Numbered from the stretch's first letter, positions 1 to 9,764 are shown. The stretch: 64,000 bases of DNA from Roseiarcus sp036488815 (GCA_036488815.1 DASXGX010000025.1:17009-81008); one strand, 5' to 3'. The notes: generated by a model not told the origin, from the letters alone. Numbers and translations: made by a program.

Positions 1-561
1 GTCGGCCGGGGACGCCTCGGGAAAGATGGCGCGCCCATCCTGCCGGCTTGGCATGAAGAGGTCGACGCTGCGAATGAGCGCGGCCACGGCGTCGATCGGC
101 ACCGAGCGCAGCTTGCGATCGTCGAGATCGATCGAGATAGCCCGCGCGCCCGCCGCCCGCAGAGCCGAAACGAGGCCGACGTGGCGCTCCCACGGCAGCG
201 GCGCGAGATGAGCGGCGGGAATCGAACCCGTGACGTCCGCCGGACGCGGGCTAAAATCGTCCCACTCCCGCGTCGTCGAGCGAAACACGAATTGGCGGCT
301 GCCATCGTCTTCATAGAGGCCCCAGTCGCGCAGGGTCGCCGGCAGGCGGGGGCAACCGGACATATCGAGCCGCCCCTCGAGCTTTGCGACGGGATAATCT
401 GGACCGAAGGGCGCGATGACGCGCGGCCGCTCGCCCCACACGGCCATGCCGAGCGCGGCGTAGACGGCGTTGCCTCCCGGCACGGCCCATTGCGTCGTGC
501 CGTCGACGAAAACGAGATCGTCAATGGAGAGGTTGCCGAGCGAGGTGAAGGCGGCGGTCAT
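1..561 (-). CDS. PfkB-family carbohydrate kinase, N-terminal part (cut by window edge)
   Basis: Read on the minus strand from an ATG at 561, the frame stays open to base 1, giving about 187 residues of a protein whose C-terminus lies outside the window. The N-terminus has the ribokinase/PfkB pattern: a short strand leading to 'SLGNLSIDDLVF', then the sugar-binding motif 'GGNAVYAALGMAVWG' and 'IAPFGPDYP'. This family phosphorylates sugars or nucleosides with ATP in the cytoplasm. The ATG overlaps the TGA of the upstream GntR gene (ATGA), so the two are co-transcribed and probably translationally coupled. The substrate cannot be told because the ATP-site motif (DTxGAGD) is beyond the edge. Confidence 0.85.
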   Translation of the reverse strand, partial: MTAAFTSLGNLSIDDLVFVDGTTQWAVPGGNAVYAALGMAVWGERPRVIAPFGPDYPVAKLEGRLDMSGCPRLPATLRDWGLYEDDGSRQFVFRSTTREWDDFSPRPADVTGSIPAAHLAPLPWERHVGLVSALRAAGARAISIDLDDRKLRSVPIDAVAALIRSVDLFMPSRQDGRAIFPEASPAD

Positions 562-1340
562 GTGCGCACGCCCGCGCGGACGAGCGTCAGTTCGACGACT
601 GCGCTGTTGTGATAATTGACCGAGTAGAGCAGGCGACGGTTTGCGGCGCCGTAGTGGAGTTCGCGCATCAGCAGCAGCGGCGCGCCGGGCTTGACGGACA
701 AAAGTTGGGACTGTCGCGCATTCGCGCTGACCGCCGTCACCGCCATCTCGCTGCGCAGAAGATCGAGACCCAGCGTCTTGATCAGGAAGCCGTAAAGCGA
801 GCCGCCGTCGAACCGCTGCATGGAGGGAAGATCGATCGGCGCGGCGATGGGGAGGTATTCAAAGGCGAGGCCGAGCGGCCGCTCATTCATGAGCCGGACG
901 CGCCGGATCCGAACAACGTCGGCTTTTGGCGCGAGCCCGAGCGCCTCAGCAACTTCGCTTGGCGCCGCAATCTGCTCGATCGTCAGGGAGTGAACATGCG
1001 GCTCGCCGCCCGCCGCGCGAATCGAGGCGGAGAGCGACACCATGGAGTCGAGCGAATTGGTGACGTGGGGCGTTCGCGCGGCCACGAAGGTGCCGACGCC
1101 ATGGCGAATGTCGAGCAGGCCTTCCTGCGACAGGATGCGGGTGGCTTCTCTCAAAGTGGGACGGCTGACGCCCATCGCCTTGGAAAGCTCGGTTTCGCTC
1201 GGCAGCCGCGTTCCGGGCGTGACCTTGCCGTCTTGAATCCGCGACCGCAATGCGCCGCAAACGCGCGCTACGAGGTCTTCTCGTCCTTGCGACTGGGGCC
1301 CGAGCCGCGCCGTGAACTCGGAGGCGACCGGCGAGCTCAT
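558..1340 (-). CDS. GntR-family transcriptional regulator, HutC/UTRA type
   Basis: The 260-residue protein has an N-terminal winged helix (about residues 20-90, with 'GTRLPSETELSKAMGVSR' and 'TLREATRILSQEGLL' typical of GntR) and a C-terminal UTRA effector domain (about 105-250, with 'RIRRVRLMNERPLGLAFEYLP'). UTRA domains bind small metabolites such as sugar phosphates or urocanate, and binding releases DNA. Its stop overlaps the start of the PfkB kinase, so the likely role is control of a sugar or nucleoside use operon continuing past the left edge. The ATG at 1340 gives a normal family length. A repeat-rich stretch about 90-110 bases upstream could be its own operator. Confidence 0.9.
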   Translation of the reverse strand: MSSPVASEFTARLGPQSQGREDLVARVCGALRSRIQDGKVTPGTRLPSETELSKAMGVSRPTLREATRILSQEGLLDIRHGVGTFVAARTPHVTNSLDSMVSLSASIRAAGGEPHVHSLTIEQIAAPSEVAEALGLAPKADVVRIRRVRLMNERPLGLAFEYLPIAAPIDLPSMQRFDGGSLYGFLIKTLGLDLLRSEMAVTAVSANARQSQLLSVKPGAPLLLMRELHYGAANRRLLYSVNYHNSAVVELTLVRAGVRT

Positions 1341-1699
1341 CGCGCCGCCCGATCAATGCGCGCCCATGGGATAAGCGCTGCGATCCGTCGTCTTCGGCTG
1401 GGACTCGTCAAGGGGTCCTCGTCGATCTTGTAAGACGTCAGACATCAGACAAGCACAGCACGCGCGGCTTGGCAAGGGGGCGCAGAGACGTGTGTCTATT
1501 GCTGTTCCAACGATTGCAGACGAGCCGAGCGAGGGCCGCAGCGCTATGAGCGCGCCCGTGGATGATCAGCCGCTAGACCACGCGACGATTTGACGGAATC
1601 ATTTCCCAATTGCTGCGCGCTCTTGGCGATAGACCGGCGTCGACCTTTTCGCCGCTCACGCTTCCCGCAATGACGAGCCAGGCCTGACGGCGACTGGGT
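1341..1699. other. Intergenic region upstream of the GntR regulator
   Basis: I find no gene with coding character here. It separates the start of the GntR gene from the stop of the TpsB gene, both on the minus strand, so it should hold the GntR-kinase promoter and the end of the tps transcript. No clear hairpin terminator is visible. Confidence 0.5.
1427..1453. promoter_or_regulatory. Possible GntR operator: tandem TCAGACA repeats inside a CTTGT/ACAAG dyad
   Basis: Two directly abutting TCAGACA heptamers (1438-1451) sit inside an inverted pair CTTGT (1427-1431) and ACAAG (1449-1453). GntR proteins often bind short dyads with GT/AC ends upstream of their own gene, and this lies about 90 bases upstream of the GntR start. 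The assignment is inference from position and symmetry only. Confidence 0.25.
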
Positions 1700-3424
1700 T
1701 CAGTATTGAAGCAGCAGCCCGAGGAGGACCGTGTCGCCTCTCAACGCCGAGTCGTTGGAGAAGCTCCGGCTGAATTCGACGAAGCCGTAGGCGCTGGGCA
1801 GGGCGTCCCCCGCGGGCGCGAAATTGATGCGCAAGCCCGCGCCCAAGTTGGCGGCTTGAACGTCGCCGATCTCCAGCGCGGTGGGGTCTTCCAGGATGCT
1901 CTCGCCGACCGCCCCGAACAGGTAGGGCGTCGTCGTCAACGCGCCTGACGGGATCGGCACCGCGAAGGCGCGACCGAGTTCGCCGCGCGTCGCCCAGGCG
2001 GTGTCGCCGGCCAACGAGCCTGCGGTGAAGCCCGACAGCAGCTTGGGCCCATCGATGTCGTACTGCTCGGACGTCAGAAGCGCGTGATGGAAAGACGTCT
2101 GCCCCGCAGCGAGGATGGACGCGAAGACGTTGTTCGCCAATGTCTGGTCGATCTCGAAATGGCCGTCGATCTTGCTGAACACCGCGTTGGCGCCCTGGCG
2201 GGACAGCGGCAACGTCGGCGTGGCGTCCGCCGCGGTGCGGGCGCCGAACGCATTCAGTCCTTGCGAGACAGTGGCGCCGAATTGCAAGGTTGTTCCCGAC
2301 TCGCGCAGTCGCCAGACGCCATCCGCGCCGCCGCGAAGTGCGCGCACTCGGTCGAGGCTCAGCGGCGTCTGCGGCGAGACCGCAAGCGAGTCGATCTCCT
2401 CGTTGGTCGCATCGAACTGACCGTCGAACGCGAGTTCGAAATCGCGAAGCTTGATGGCTTGGTAGCCCAGCTTTACCGCGCCTTGGTTCAGCAGCCCCTG
2501 CGAGCCTTCGCCTGCGGGGACCTGTGGCGTGGTGACGCCGTTGGTCCCGCTGAATCCGAGCGTCCAGCCGTCGATCCCGATCGGAACCGACCCAACCGCG
2601 CTGAGATAGCGGCGGGTCGGGAAGTCGCCGCCGAGATTGCTGTCCGGCAGACCCGCGGCGGAGACCGTCAATTGCTCGCCGAATCCGAGCACGCCGTTCA
2701 AGCTCGAGGTCGTGACGACCTGATAGCCGCCGAACACCGCCGGCATGTCATTGTCCAAATAGATGCTGGCCGACACCGGGCGATAACGGCCCGTGAGGAG
2801 CAGCACCGATCCGCCAACCTCTTTGCCCGCCGCGAACGTCGCATTGAGAGTGAGGCCAGGCGTCTCTCCCGCGATCAGCAATCGCCGCTCCAACTCGGCC
2901 TGCTTCAAATGCGTCTTGCGCTCCAGCGGCGCGAGCACGGCCGCGACTCGCGCGCGAACCAGAGGAGCGATCGCGTCGAGGTCCATGCGCTCGACGAAGC
3001 CGTCGATGATGCGCAGCTTGATGCGTGCGCTGCCTGCAAATTCCTGGGGGAGGATGACGACGCGCGCAAGCGGATAACCCGCGCGAACGTAGATTTGCTG
3101 CAGCGTGTCGGCGAATTCGAAGATCTGCGCGACGGTGACCGCCTTGCCGACCAGCGGCGCCGCCGCTGCTGCGCGTTGCGCGGCGAGCTCTTCAAACTCG
3201 CCCTGGATATCAAAGCCGAGCAGCTTGAAGCCGAGCTTGCGGGCTTGTTCGGGGACCGCCGCGCCGGCTGGCACTTGCGGAATCGCGATATGGCCAGCCG
3301 CGAAGGTCGGAATGACGACCGGCGGCTCCACCCGGCTCGGCGCCGGCGCCGTTTGCGCCCAAACCGGCGCGCTCAACGCCGCCCATGCGGCCCCTGCAAG
3401 GCCAATCCGTCTTCGATACTTCAC
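1700..3424 (-). CDS. TpsB: ShlB/FhaC/HecB-family outer-membrane transporter (two-partner secretion)
   Basis: With a GTG start at 3424 the product is 574 residues. It has a signal peptide ('RRIGLAGAAW' ending 'PVWAQ'), a proline-rich linker, a POTRA-type region (about 65-210) and a C-terminal 16-strand-type barrel region (about 215-574). FhaC-family proteins thread one partner exoprotein across the outer membrane using POTRA domains to recognise its TPS domain. The partner TpsA gene lies 142 bases upstream on the same strand. The frame is open to 3553 but the extra 43 residues are arginine-rich and would bury the signal peptide. The GTG is preceded by a G-rich stretch, so I prefer it. Confidence 0.88.
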   Translation of the reverse strand: MKYRRRIGLAGAAWAALSAPVWAQTAPAPSRVEPPVVIPTFAAGHIAIPQVPAGAAVPEQARKLGFKLLGFDIQGEFEELAAQRAAAAAPLVGKAVTVAQIFEFADTLQQIYVRAGYPLARVVILPQEFAGSARIKLRIIDGFVERMDLDAIAPLVRARVAAVLAPLERKTHLKQAELERRLLIAGETPGLTLNATFAAGKEVGGSVLLLTGRYRPVSASIYLDNDMPAVFGGYQVVTTSSLNGVLGFGEQLTVSAAGLPDSNLGGDFPTRRYLSAVGSVPIGIDGWTLGFSGTNGVTTPQVPAGEGSQGLLNQGAVKLGYQAIKLRDFELAFDGQFDATNEEIDSLAVSPQTPLSLDRVRALRGGADGVWRLRESGTTLQFGATVSQGLNAFGARTAADATPTLPLSRQGANAVFSKIDGHFEIDQTLANNVFASILAAGQTSFHHALLTSEQYDIDGPKLLSGFTAGSLAGDTAWATRGELGRAFAVPIPSGALTTTPYLFGAVGESILEDPTALEIGDVQAANLGAGLRINFAPAGDALPSAYGFVEFSRSFSNDSALRGDTVLLGLLLQY

Positions 3425-3566
3425 TATGCCCCCATCCCCCCGCGCGACGCGCAACTCCACGCCTTCACGCTGACATCGTCTGACTAGGATTGCCGCAGCA
3501 TGGCGTCGTACGCTTGCCCGAAGCCGTTGAATGAGACGGCAATGACGACACAAAGCGATGCTGTGC

Positions 3567-6500
3567 TCACGTCGCTGTTCGTTTGAGTCTTCGCCAACGC
3601 CCGCGCCGTGTTGGGTGTGTATGCGATGTCGGCGGGGAGGTATTCACGTCCTGAAAATCGAAGCAGATGGTGACGCTGTCCGTCCCCGGCGGCGCATTCG
3701 TCGAGATTAAGAATTGGCTGGGCGGATCCTCGTAGGGCAACGTCTCCGGGTTCACCGTCAACTGGCCCGAACTCACGAAGGCGAATGCGTAACCGGTCAG
3801 CGAGCGCAATGCGCCCCGAGCGACATTGATCGTGTACGGGCCGCCGGCCACGCCGGCGCCCGCCGCCGCGCCGGCTGATGTAACCGACGGAGCGCCGCTA
3901 TAAACGCTGGCGCTGTCGCCGAGAAAGGCGCCCGACACGCCGCTCTGCAAGCCGGAAACGCTGTAGGCCGAGGCGAGCGCCGCGGTGTCGTCCACGCCAT
4001 AGCTCTTGCTCGCGCTGGTCGAGGTGAACGTCAGTGTCGGCTGGTAGGCGAAGACGTAGCGATCCCCGCCGGCGGCTATGCTCGCAGGAGGAGACGATCC
4101 GTACGTCGCATCCCAGATCGCGGTATTGTTGCTGTTGAGATTGCCGAACATGTCGCCTGTGGGCGCGTCGGAATAGATCAGCCAGCGGCCGTTCGACGCG
4201 ATCACCGCGCCCGAGCCGGCGTCGTTCACGAACGCAGCCGAGGTCGCGAGGGTCACGGTCCCGCCGGTGACGCTGGCGCCGCTGGCGATTGTCAGCGAAC
4301 CCACGCTGTCGAGCACCGTCGCGCCCGCGCCGCCATTCACCGTGCCGTCGATCGTCAGCGCCGCGCTGTCATGAAGGGTAAAGGCGCCGTTGCTGACGGT
4401 GAACGATCCGAGCGCGCCGATGGCGTTCGCCGCCGCGGTTAGGCTTACCGGCCCGCTCGCCGCGCCGGTCAGCTTGCCGGCGCTGACCGCGCCGGCGGTC
4501 TCCGAGATCGCGCCGGCGGCAATCAGCGTCACTGTTTGTCCGGCGGCGTCGAGAGGGGCGGAGATCGTGATCGGAGCGTTGGCGCCGGTCGTGGCCAGGC
4601 TGAAGGCTGCTTGCTCGGTCACCGCCTGATCGAGCGTAAAGCTCGCGCCTGTAGCGATGATGCTCAGCGGCGTCGTCGCCAGCGCCGTCGTCAGCCCCGA
4701 ATAGGCGGTCGCGCCGAAGGTCGCGTCGAGATCGGTCTGCAGCGCGCTGTAGGTCGTCTCGGCAGTCGTTTGCTGGTTGAGCCCCGCGGTGGGCGCGCCG
4801 AGCGGCAGCAGGTCGTTGGTGACGGTTCCAGCGTCGGTATAGAGGAGGCCCGTCGCCGCGTGGCCGCCGGAAGGGGTGACCGTCGCGCCGATCTCGACGC
4901 CGCTCGCGGCCAGCGTCCCGGCCGGGACGATGTCGTAGAAATAGCCGTTTGCGCCGCTCGAAACCGCGCCGCCGAGCGCGTCTCCTCCGGAATAGATCGC
5001 GACCTGCGCCGCGCTGAGGGCCGCCCCGCCTGTAGTCTGAGCCGTGCCGGTGATCGCCTGCACGCCGTTGGGGAAGAAGCTCGCCAGATACGGATAGAGG
5101 CCGCCCGCGCCGCCGGCGAAGGCCGAGCCGGTAAAGCTGGCGGCGCCCGATTGCAACTGCGCCGTCGTCAGGCCGATCGATCCGGTGGAGGGATTATAGC
5201 CGTTGACCGAGCCCGGCGCGGTGGCCTGCGCGCCGTCGCCGGACTGTCCGGTGGTCAAGACATCCCAATAGGAATTGGTGACCGCGCCCGCGCCGGCGTT
5301 GTTGAGCGCGACCAGACCGCCTGCAATGGGTCCGCTCACCGCGCCCGTGGCGTAGGAATTGGCGATCGTGGCGGCGCCCCGAGCGGCGTAAATTCTCCCG
5401 ACCAGTCCGCCGGCATAGTGGCCGCTGCTCACCGCGCCGGTGGCGTAGGAATCGGCGATTGTTGCGGCGGCCAAAGCGCCTTCATTGAGTCCGACCAGCC
5501 CCCCGACGTCGCTGGATGGTCCCCCGATCACCGCGCCCGCGGCGTAGGAATTTACGATTGCGGCAGTGCCCAGTTCGCCGACATTAGCCCCGACCAACCC
5601 GCCGACGTATGTTACGCCCCGCACTGCGTCCGTCGCGTAGGAACTGACGATGCCACCGTAGTCGACCCCGACCAGCCCTCCGACGATGGAGTCGCCGCTC
5701 ACCGCGCCTCCGACCAGTCCGATGTCTCTGATGACGCCGATGCTCTGCCCAAACAGGCCGACGTAATCCGTGGGCGCGGGGTCGTTGATCGTCAGATTCG
5801 TGATGGTGTGGCCCAGGCCCTCGAAGACGCCCGAGAAAACGTTCAACCCTGCGCCGGCCAACGCGGTGGAGAAGGTCGCCGTCCCGATGAGGTTGTCGGC
5901 GAGCGCGTAGTGACCCGCGTCGCCGCTGGCGTCGATGCCGGCGATGTCGTCGGTCCCGTGGTCGGGGAGCCCGGTCGTCCCATCGGCCAGGTTGTAGAGC
6001 AACGTATAGGCCTGCCCGTTGATCTTCAGCGCCTGGCCTGTGTTCGGCGCGCCGGTATAGCTGAGGCTCGCGCCTTGTTCGAAGGAGAGTTCCAGAAGCG
6101 AGGTTCCGCGCACGGTCGTCGTGTCGTAGGCGCCGGCGAGATCGACCGATCCGGCGCCTGTGACATTGATCGGCGCGTCGACGGCGAGCGAGCCTCCCGA
6201 CAAAAGGCCAAGGCCACCGAAGCCGCTGATGGTGATCGGCTGCGCCACGGTCAAAGGTGCACCGGCGCTGGTCTGCACGAGGAACGTGTTCGCAGTGGTG
6301 ATCGGCTGATCAATCGTGAAGCTCGCTCCTGTCGCAAGGATGCCGCGGCCCGTAGCGCCGCCTAGCGCCGCCTGTGCATTGGCGTCGCTCCCCGCGGCTG
6401 CGACGGCGTCCGTCTCGACCAGCGCGAGGGATGGCGAAGCAGAGAGCGTTGTCGCCGAAGACGCGACGCTCAGAGTCTTCCCATAGACATTCACGCCGGA

Positions 6501-9500
6501 TTGTGCGGCTGCCCCCGCCGAGGTGACGAGCGTCGCGCCGTCCGTCGCGCCCGTTGCACTGTTCGCTGTCGTATAGGCGAGCACGCCGCTGCCGGCCGCG
6601 AGCGTATTGGCGGCCGCAAAGACGTAGTAGTAGCCATTGGCGCCGGTCGTCGCCGATCCGAAAGCGGAGCCATTGCCGTCGATGGACACTGTCACGGCGC
6701 CATTGGTCCCCGACGCCAGCGGCGTCCCGCCGGCGTCGCTATAGGCGGTCCCGGAGACCGCCTGCACGCCATTGGGGAAGAAGCTCTCGAGGTAGGGATA
6801 GAGCCCGCCCGAGCCGCCGGCGAAGGCCGAGCCGGTGAAGCTGGCGACGCCCGATTGCAACTGCGCCGTCGTCAGGCCGATCGAGCCGGTGGAGGGATTG
6901 TAGCCGTTGACCGAGCCCGGCGCGGTGGCCTGCGCGCCGTCGCCGGACTGTCCAGTGGTCAAGACATCCCAATAGGAATTGGTGACGGCGCCCAGGCCGG
7001 CATAGTTAAGCGCGACCAGGCCGCCGGGATAGTAGCCGCTTACCGCGCCCGTGGCGTAGGAATTGGAGATCTTGGCGGCGCCCGCAGAGACGGAATTCTC
7101 CCCGACCAGCCCGCCGGCAGCGGAGGCGCCGCTCACCGCGCCGGTGGCGTAGGAATTGGCGATCGAGGCAGTGCCCCCGTCGGCGTCGTTGAGTCCCAGC
7201 AGCCCGCCGGCGGCACCGTATTGGCCCCCGCTCACCGCGCCCGTCGCGTAGGAATTGGAGATTGTTGCGGCGCTCCCATAGGATTGATTGAGTCCCACCA
7301 GCCCGCCGGCGTCGCTGGATTGTCCTCCGCTCACCACGCCCGTGGCGTAGGAATTGACGATCGTGGCGCTGCCCGGCCAGCCGTAATTGGTCCCCACCAA
7401 CCCGCCGACGTCGCTGGCTCCGCCGCTCACCGCGGCCGTGGCATAGGAATTGGCGATCGTGCCGGCGTAATTGTCACCGACCAGCCCGCCGATGCTGTTG
7501 GCTTGTCCGCCGCTCACCGCGCCTCCGACCAGGCCGATGTCCCGTATGACGCCGCTGTTCCGCCCAAACAGGCCGACATCATCCCAGTACGTGGGGTCGT
7601 TGATCGTCAGATTCGAGATGGTGTGGCCGAGGCCCTCCAAGACGCCCGTGAAGTCGCTGGACATGCTTTCGCTGGCCAACGGGGCGGAGAAGGTCGCCGT
7701 CCCGACGAGGTTGGTCGCCAGGGCGTAGTGACCCGCGTCGCTGCCTGCCGCGGTATTATTGTCGATCCCTGCGATGTCGTCGGTCCCGCTGTCCGGAACC
7801 CCGGTCGTCCCATCGGCGAGCTTGTAGAGTAACGTGTAGGCCTGCCCGTTGATCGTCAGCGCCTGGCCTGTGTTCGGCGTGCCGGTATAGCTGAGGCTCG
7901 CGCCTTGCCCGAAGGAGAGCTCCAGAAGTGAGGTTCCGAGCACGGTCGTCGTGTCGAAGGCCACACTCAGATTCACCGATCCGGCGCCGGTGACGTCGAT
8001 CGGCGCGTTGATCGCTAGCGCTCCGCCGGCGAGCAGGGCGAGGCCACCGCCTGCGAGGGTGATCGGCGCGTCGATCGAGATCGCGTTGTAAGAATCGAGC
8101 GTAAGCATGTGCGCGCTCAACCACGAAATCCCCGAATCAATCGTGATGTCGCCGAGGCCGCCCGTGGTGACGACGCCGGTTCCTGAGGCGTTGGTCGACG
8201 TCGTCTGCAAAGTGACGTCGGTGTTCGCAAGATTGCTTGAAATCGTCGCCGCCGAGCTCGCGTCGATGGTGAGGTTCTCGGGGTCGACGAGCCACAGGCC
8301 GGCCGCGCCGTTCGCCGCCGACGTGTCGACGCGAACGCCGTCGAAATCGACTATCTGACCGGAGGTCTCGACCGAGCCGCCATTGCCGCCGTCCGGCCCG
8401 CCCTTGGCATTGAGCGCGCCGATCGCGGTCGTCAAACCGTCCGACCAGACAACGATATGGCCGCCGTTGCCGGCGCCGGTTGCGGAGGCGTCGACGGTCG
8501 TTGCGGAATCGATCAGCAACGATTGCGCGTCGGCAAGCGCGACGGTGGCGTGCGGGCCGCCGCCGAGATTGACATTGCCGCCGCCGGTCGCGCCGAAGGC
8601 GTCGATCGTCGCGCCGCTGAACATGACATTGGCGCCGGTGACGTCGACCTGACCGCCTCGCGCTGTCGCGCCGTTCGCCGCGAGCTTGCCGGTGATCGCG
8701 ACGGAGCCTGTCCCGACGACGGAGACGGCGCCGCCGCTCGAACCGTTCGCCGCAAGCTTGCCGCTGACGCGGACAGCGGCGCCGCTGACCGAAATGCTGC
8801 CCGCCGTACGCTTCTTGCCGCCATTGGCGGCGAGCCGGCCGGCGACATTGACGCTGCCGCCGTCGCCGCCGTTGATGACGATGCGGCCGTTGTGAGAGCC
8901 GACGGTGTTGGCGCGGACCGAGCCCGGGATGTTGACGGCGTTCCTGAGAACGTTCGCGGCGGTCGCCGCGCTCAAATAGACCGTGCCGCCGCTGGCGACG
9001 ATCTTGCCCTTGTTGCTGACCAGGGCGCCATTGGCGTCGACGAGCTTGCCCAGCTCGCTCGACGGCACTGTGACGGAGAGGAAGCCGTCGCCGGAAAGGT
9101 CGAGCGTCGCCTGTTCGCCGGCGCCGAGCGCCACCAAGCCGAGCCGCGCCGAGATGACGCCGTTGTTGGCGACCTGGCCGCCGAGCAACGCGGCGAAGCC
9201 GCCGTCGGACACGTTGATGCGGCCGCTGTTGATGACGGCGGCCGAGCCGCCATTGCCGTTGAAGCTGTAGCGACCCGAGAGATAGTCGGAATCCGAGATG
9301 CCGAGCGTCGAGGCCGCGAACGAGCCCGTCTTGATCACGCCCGACTTGGTGATTTCGATGCCATTGGGATTGACCAGCAGCACCGTCCCGGGAGCGTTGA
9401 TGGCCCCGGCGATCGAGGATGGCGCCGAGCCGTTGACGCGATTGAGCGTCGACGACGTCGCGCCAGGCTGATTGAAATTGACGGTGTCGCCTGCGCCAAC

Positions 9501-9764
9501 CGAAAAGGTGTTCCAGTTGATGATCGCCTGATTGGTGCTCTGGTTGACGTTGAGCGTCGAGGCGTTGGGCCGCGCGATCGAGGCGGCGCCCGCGGCGACC
9601 GAGCCGCCGGTCGGCAACGCCTGCGCCCACGCCGGCGCGGCGGTCAGCATAAGAGCCAGCGCCGTCGACGCGGCGAGACGCGAGCGCAAGCCCGACGCGC
9701 ATTGTGCGCCCGCCTGCAAAGCCGTCACGCTGCGCCAAACCGCCTCATCGCAGTCGAGCATCAT
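3567..9764 (-). CDS. TpsA: large filamentous-haemagglutinin-type exoprotein with GLUG repeats
   Basis: The product is 2065 residues from tandem ATGs at 9764/9761 (a TTG at 9800 is less likely). A long signal peptide ('LAASTALALMLTAAPAWAQ') is followed by a TPS haemagglutination-activity domain (about 50-290) with the hallmark 'NPNGIEITKSGVI'. Beyond that lies a glycine/alanine-rich beta-helical stalk. Two blocks of GLUG motifs ('GGLVG..NSYATGAVSG', six copies then five) follow, each ending with 'NSYWDVLTTGQSGDG'. Near the C-terminus is a single MBG-like domain ('SKSYGVDDTAALASAY'). Such proteins are exported by their TpsB partner and act as adhesins or biofilm factors. The last 25 or so residues are arginine-rich and unlike the rest, so a slipped frame at the 3' end is possible. 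The 10-15 bases before the ATG are G-rich. Confidence 0.9.
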   Translation of the reverse strand: MMLDCDEAVWRSVTALQAGAQCASGLRSRLAASTALALMLTAAPAWAQALPTGGSVAAGAASIARPNASTLNVNQSTNQAIINWNTFSVGAGDTVNFNQPGATSSTLNRVNGSAPSSIAGAINAPGTVLLVNPNGIEITKSGVIKTGSFAASTLGISDSDYLSGRYSFNGNGGSAAVINSGRINVSDGGFAALLGGQVANNGVISARLGLVALGAGEQATLDLSGDGFLSVTVPSSELGKLVDANGALVSNKGKIVASGGTVYLSAATAANVLRNAVNIPGSVRANTVGSHNGRIVINGGDGGSVNVAGRLAANGGKKRTAGSISVSGAAVRVSGKLAANGSSGGAVSVVGTGSVAITGKLAANGATARGGQVDVTGANVMFSGATIDAFGATGGGNVNLGGGPHATVALADAQSLLIDSATTVDASATGAGNGGHIVVWSDGLTTAIGALNAKGGPDGGNGGSVETSGQIVDFDGVRVDTSAANGAAGLWLVDPENLTIDASSAATISSNLANTDVTLQTTSTNASGTGVVTTGGLGDITIDSGISWLSAHMLTLDSYNAISIDAPITLAGGGLALLAGGALAINAPIDVTGAGSVNLSVAFDTTTVLGTSLLELSFGQGASLSYTGTPNTGQALTINGQAYTLLYKLADGTTGVPDSGTDDIAGIDNNTAAGSDAGHYALATNLVGTATFSAPLASESMSSDFTGVLEGLGHTISNLTINDPTYWDDVGLFGRNSGVIRDIGLVGGAVSGGQANSIGGLVGDNYAGTIANSYATAAVSGGASDVGGLVGTNYGWPGSATIVNSYATGVVSGGQSSDAGGLVGLNQSYGSAATISNSYATGAVSGGQYGAAGGLLGLNDADGGTASIANSYATGAVSGASAAGGLVGENSVSAGAAKISNSYATGAVSGYYPGGLVALNYAGLGAVTNSYWDVLTTGQSGDGAQATAPGSVNGYNPSTGSIGLTTAQLQSGVASFTGSAFAGGSGGLYPYLESFFPNGVQAVSGTAYSDAGGTPLASGTNGAVTVSIDGNGSAFGSATTGANGYYYVFAAANTLAAGSGVLAYTTANSATGATDGATLVTSAGAAAQSGVNVYGKTLSVASSATTLSASPSLALVETDAVAAAGSDANAQAALGGATGRGILATGASFTIDQPITTANTFLVQTSAGAPLTVAQPITISGFGGLGLLSGGSLAVDAPINVTGAGSVDLAGAYDTTTVRGTSLLELSFEQGASLSYTGAPNTGQALKINGQAYTLLYNLADGTTGLPDHGTDDIAGIDASGDAGHYALADNLIGTATFSTALAGAGLNVFSGVFEGLGHTITNLTINDPAPTDYVGLFGQSIGVIRDIGLVGGAVSGDSIVGGLVGVDYGGIVSSYATDAVRGVTYVGGLVGANVGELGTAAIVNSYAAGAVIGGPSSDVGGLVGLNEGALAAATIADSYATGAVSSGHYAGGLVGRIYAARGAATIANSYATGAVSGPIAGGLVALNNAGAGAVTNSYWDVLTTGQSGDGAQATAPGSVNGYNPSTGSIGLTTAQLQSGAASFTGSAFAGGAGGLYPYLASFFPNGVQAITGTAQTTGGAALSAAQVAIYSGGDALGGAVSSGANGYFYDIVPAGTLAASGVEIGATVTPSGGHAATGLLYTDAGTVTNDLLPLGAPTAGLNQQTTAETTYSALQTDLDATFGATAYSGLTTALATTPLSIIATGASFTLDQAVTEQAAFSLATTGANAPITISAPLDAAGQTVTLIAAGAISETAGAVSAGKLTGAASGPVSLTAAANAIGALGSFTVSNGAFTLHDSAALTIDGTVNGGAGATVLDSVGSLTIASGASVTGGTVTLATSAAFVNDAGSGAVIASNGRWLIYSDAPTGDMFGNLNSNNTAIWDATYGSSPPASIAAGGDRYVFAYQPTLTFTSTSASKSYGVDDTAALASAYSVSGLQSGVSGAFLGDSASVYSGAPSVTSAGAAAGAGVAGGPYTINVARGALRSLTGYAFAFVSSGQLTVNPETLPYEDPPSQFLISTNAPPGTDSVTICFDFQDVNTSPPTSHTHPTRRGRWRRLKRTAT
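5056..6239. repeat. Segmental duplication inside tpsA, copy nearer the 3' end of the gene
   Basis: This stretch and 6760-8069 encode the same succession of blocks: the 'LADGTTG.PD.GTDDIAGID' segment, GLUG repeats, the 'SYWDVLTTGQSGDG' segment and a 'GLYPYL.SFFPNGVQA' segment. At the low-coordinate end the two copies are offset by 1704 bases, which is exactly 568 codons. Long runs near 5170-5280 and 6875-6985 are almost base-identical. Confidence 0.8.
6760..8069. repeat. Segmental duplication inside tpsA, copy nearer the 5' end of the gene
   Basis: This is the partner of 5056-6239. At the high-coordinate end the offset has grown from 1704 to 1830 bases. The difference of 126 bases is in frame and fits gain or loss of one GLUG unit since the duplication. 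It is coding sequence, not a mobile element: no terminal inverted repeats flank either copy. Confidence 0.8.

Noticed and set aside
4536..6365. 609-codon open frame on the plus strand opposite tpsA
   Set aside because: It is the antisense of a repetitive GC-rich coding region; its translation is Arg/Gly/Ala-rich with no recognisable domain, while the minus strand encodes a clear exoprotein.
5300..7520. Regularly spaced repeats resembling a CRISPR array
   Set aside because: The spacing follows GLUG protein repeats in frame within tpsA, the repeats are imperfect and of variable spacing, and no cas genes are near.
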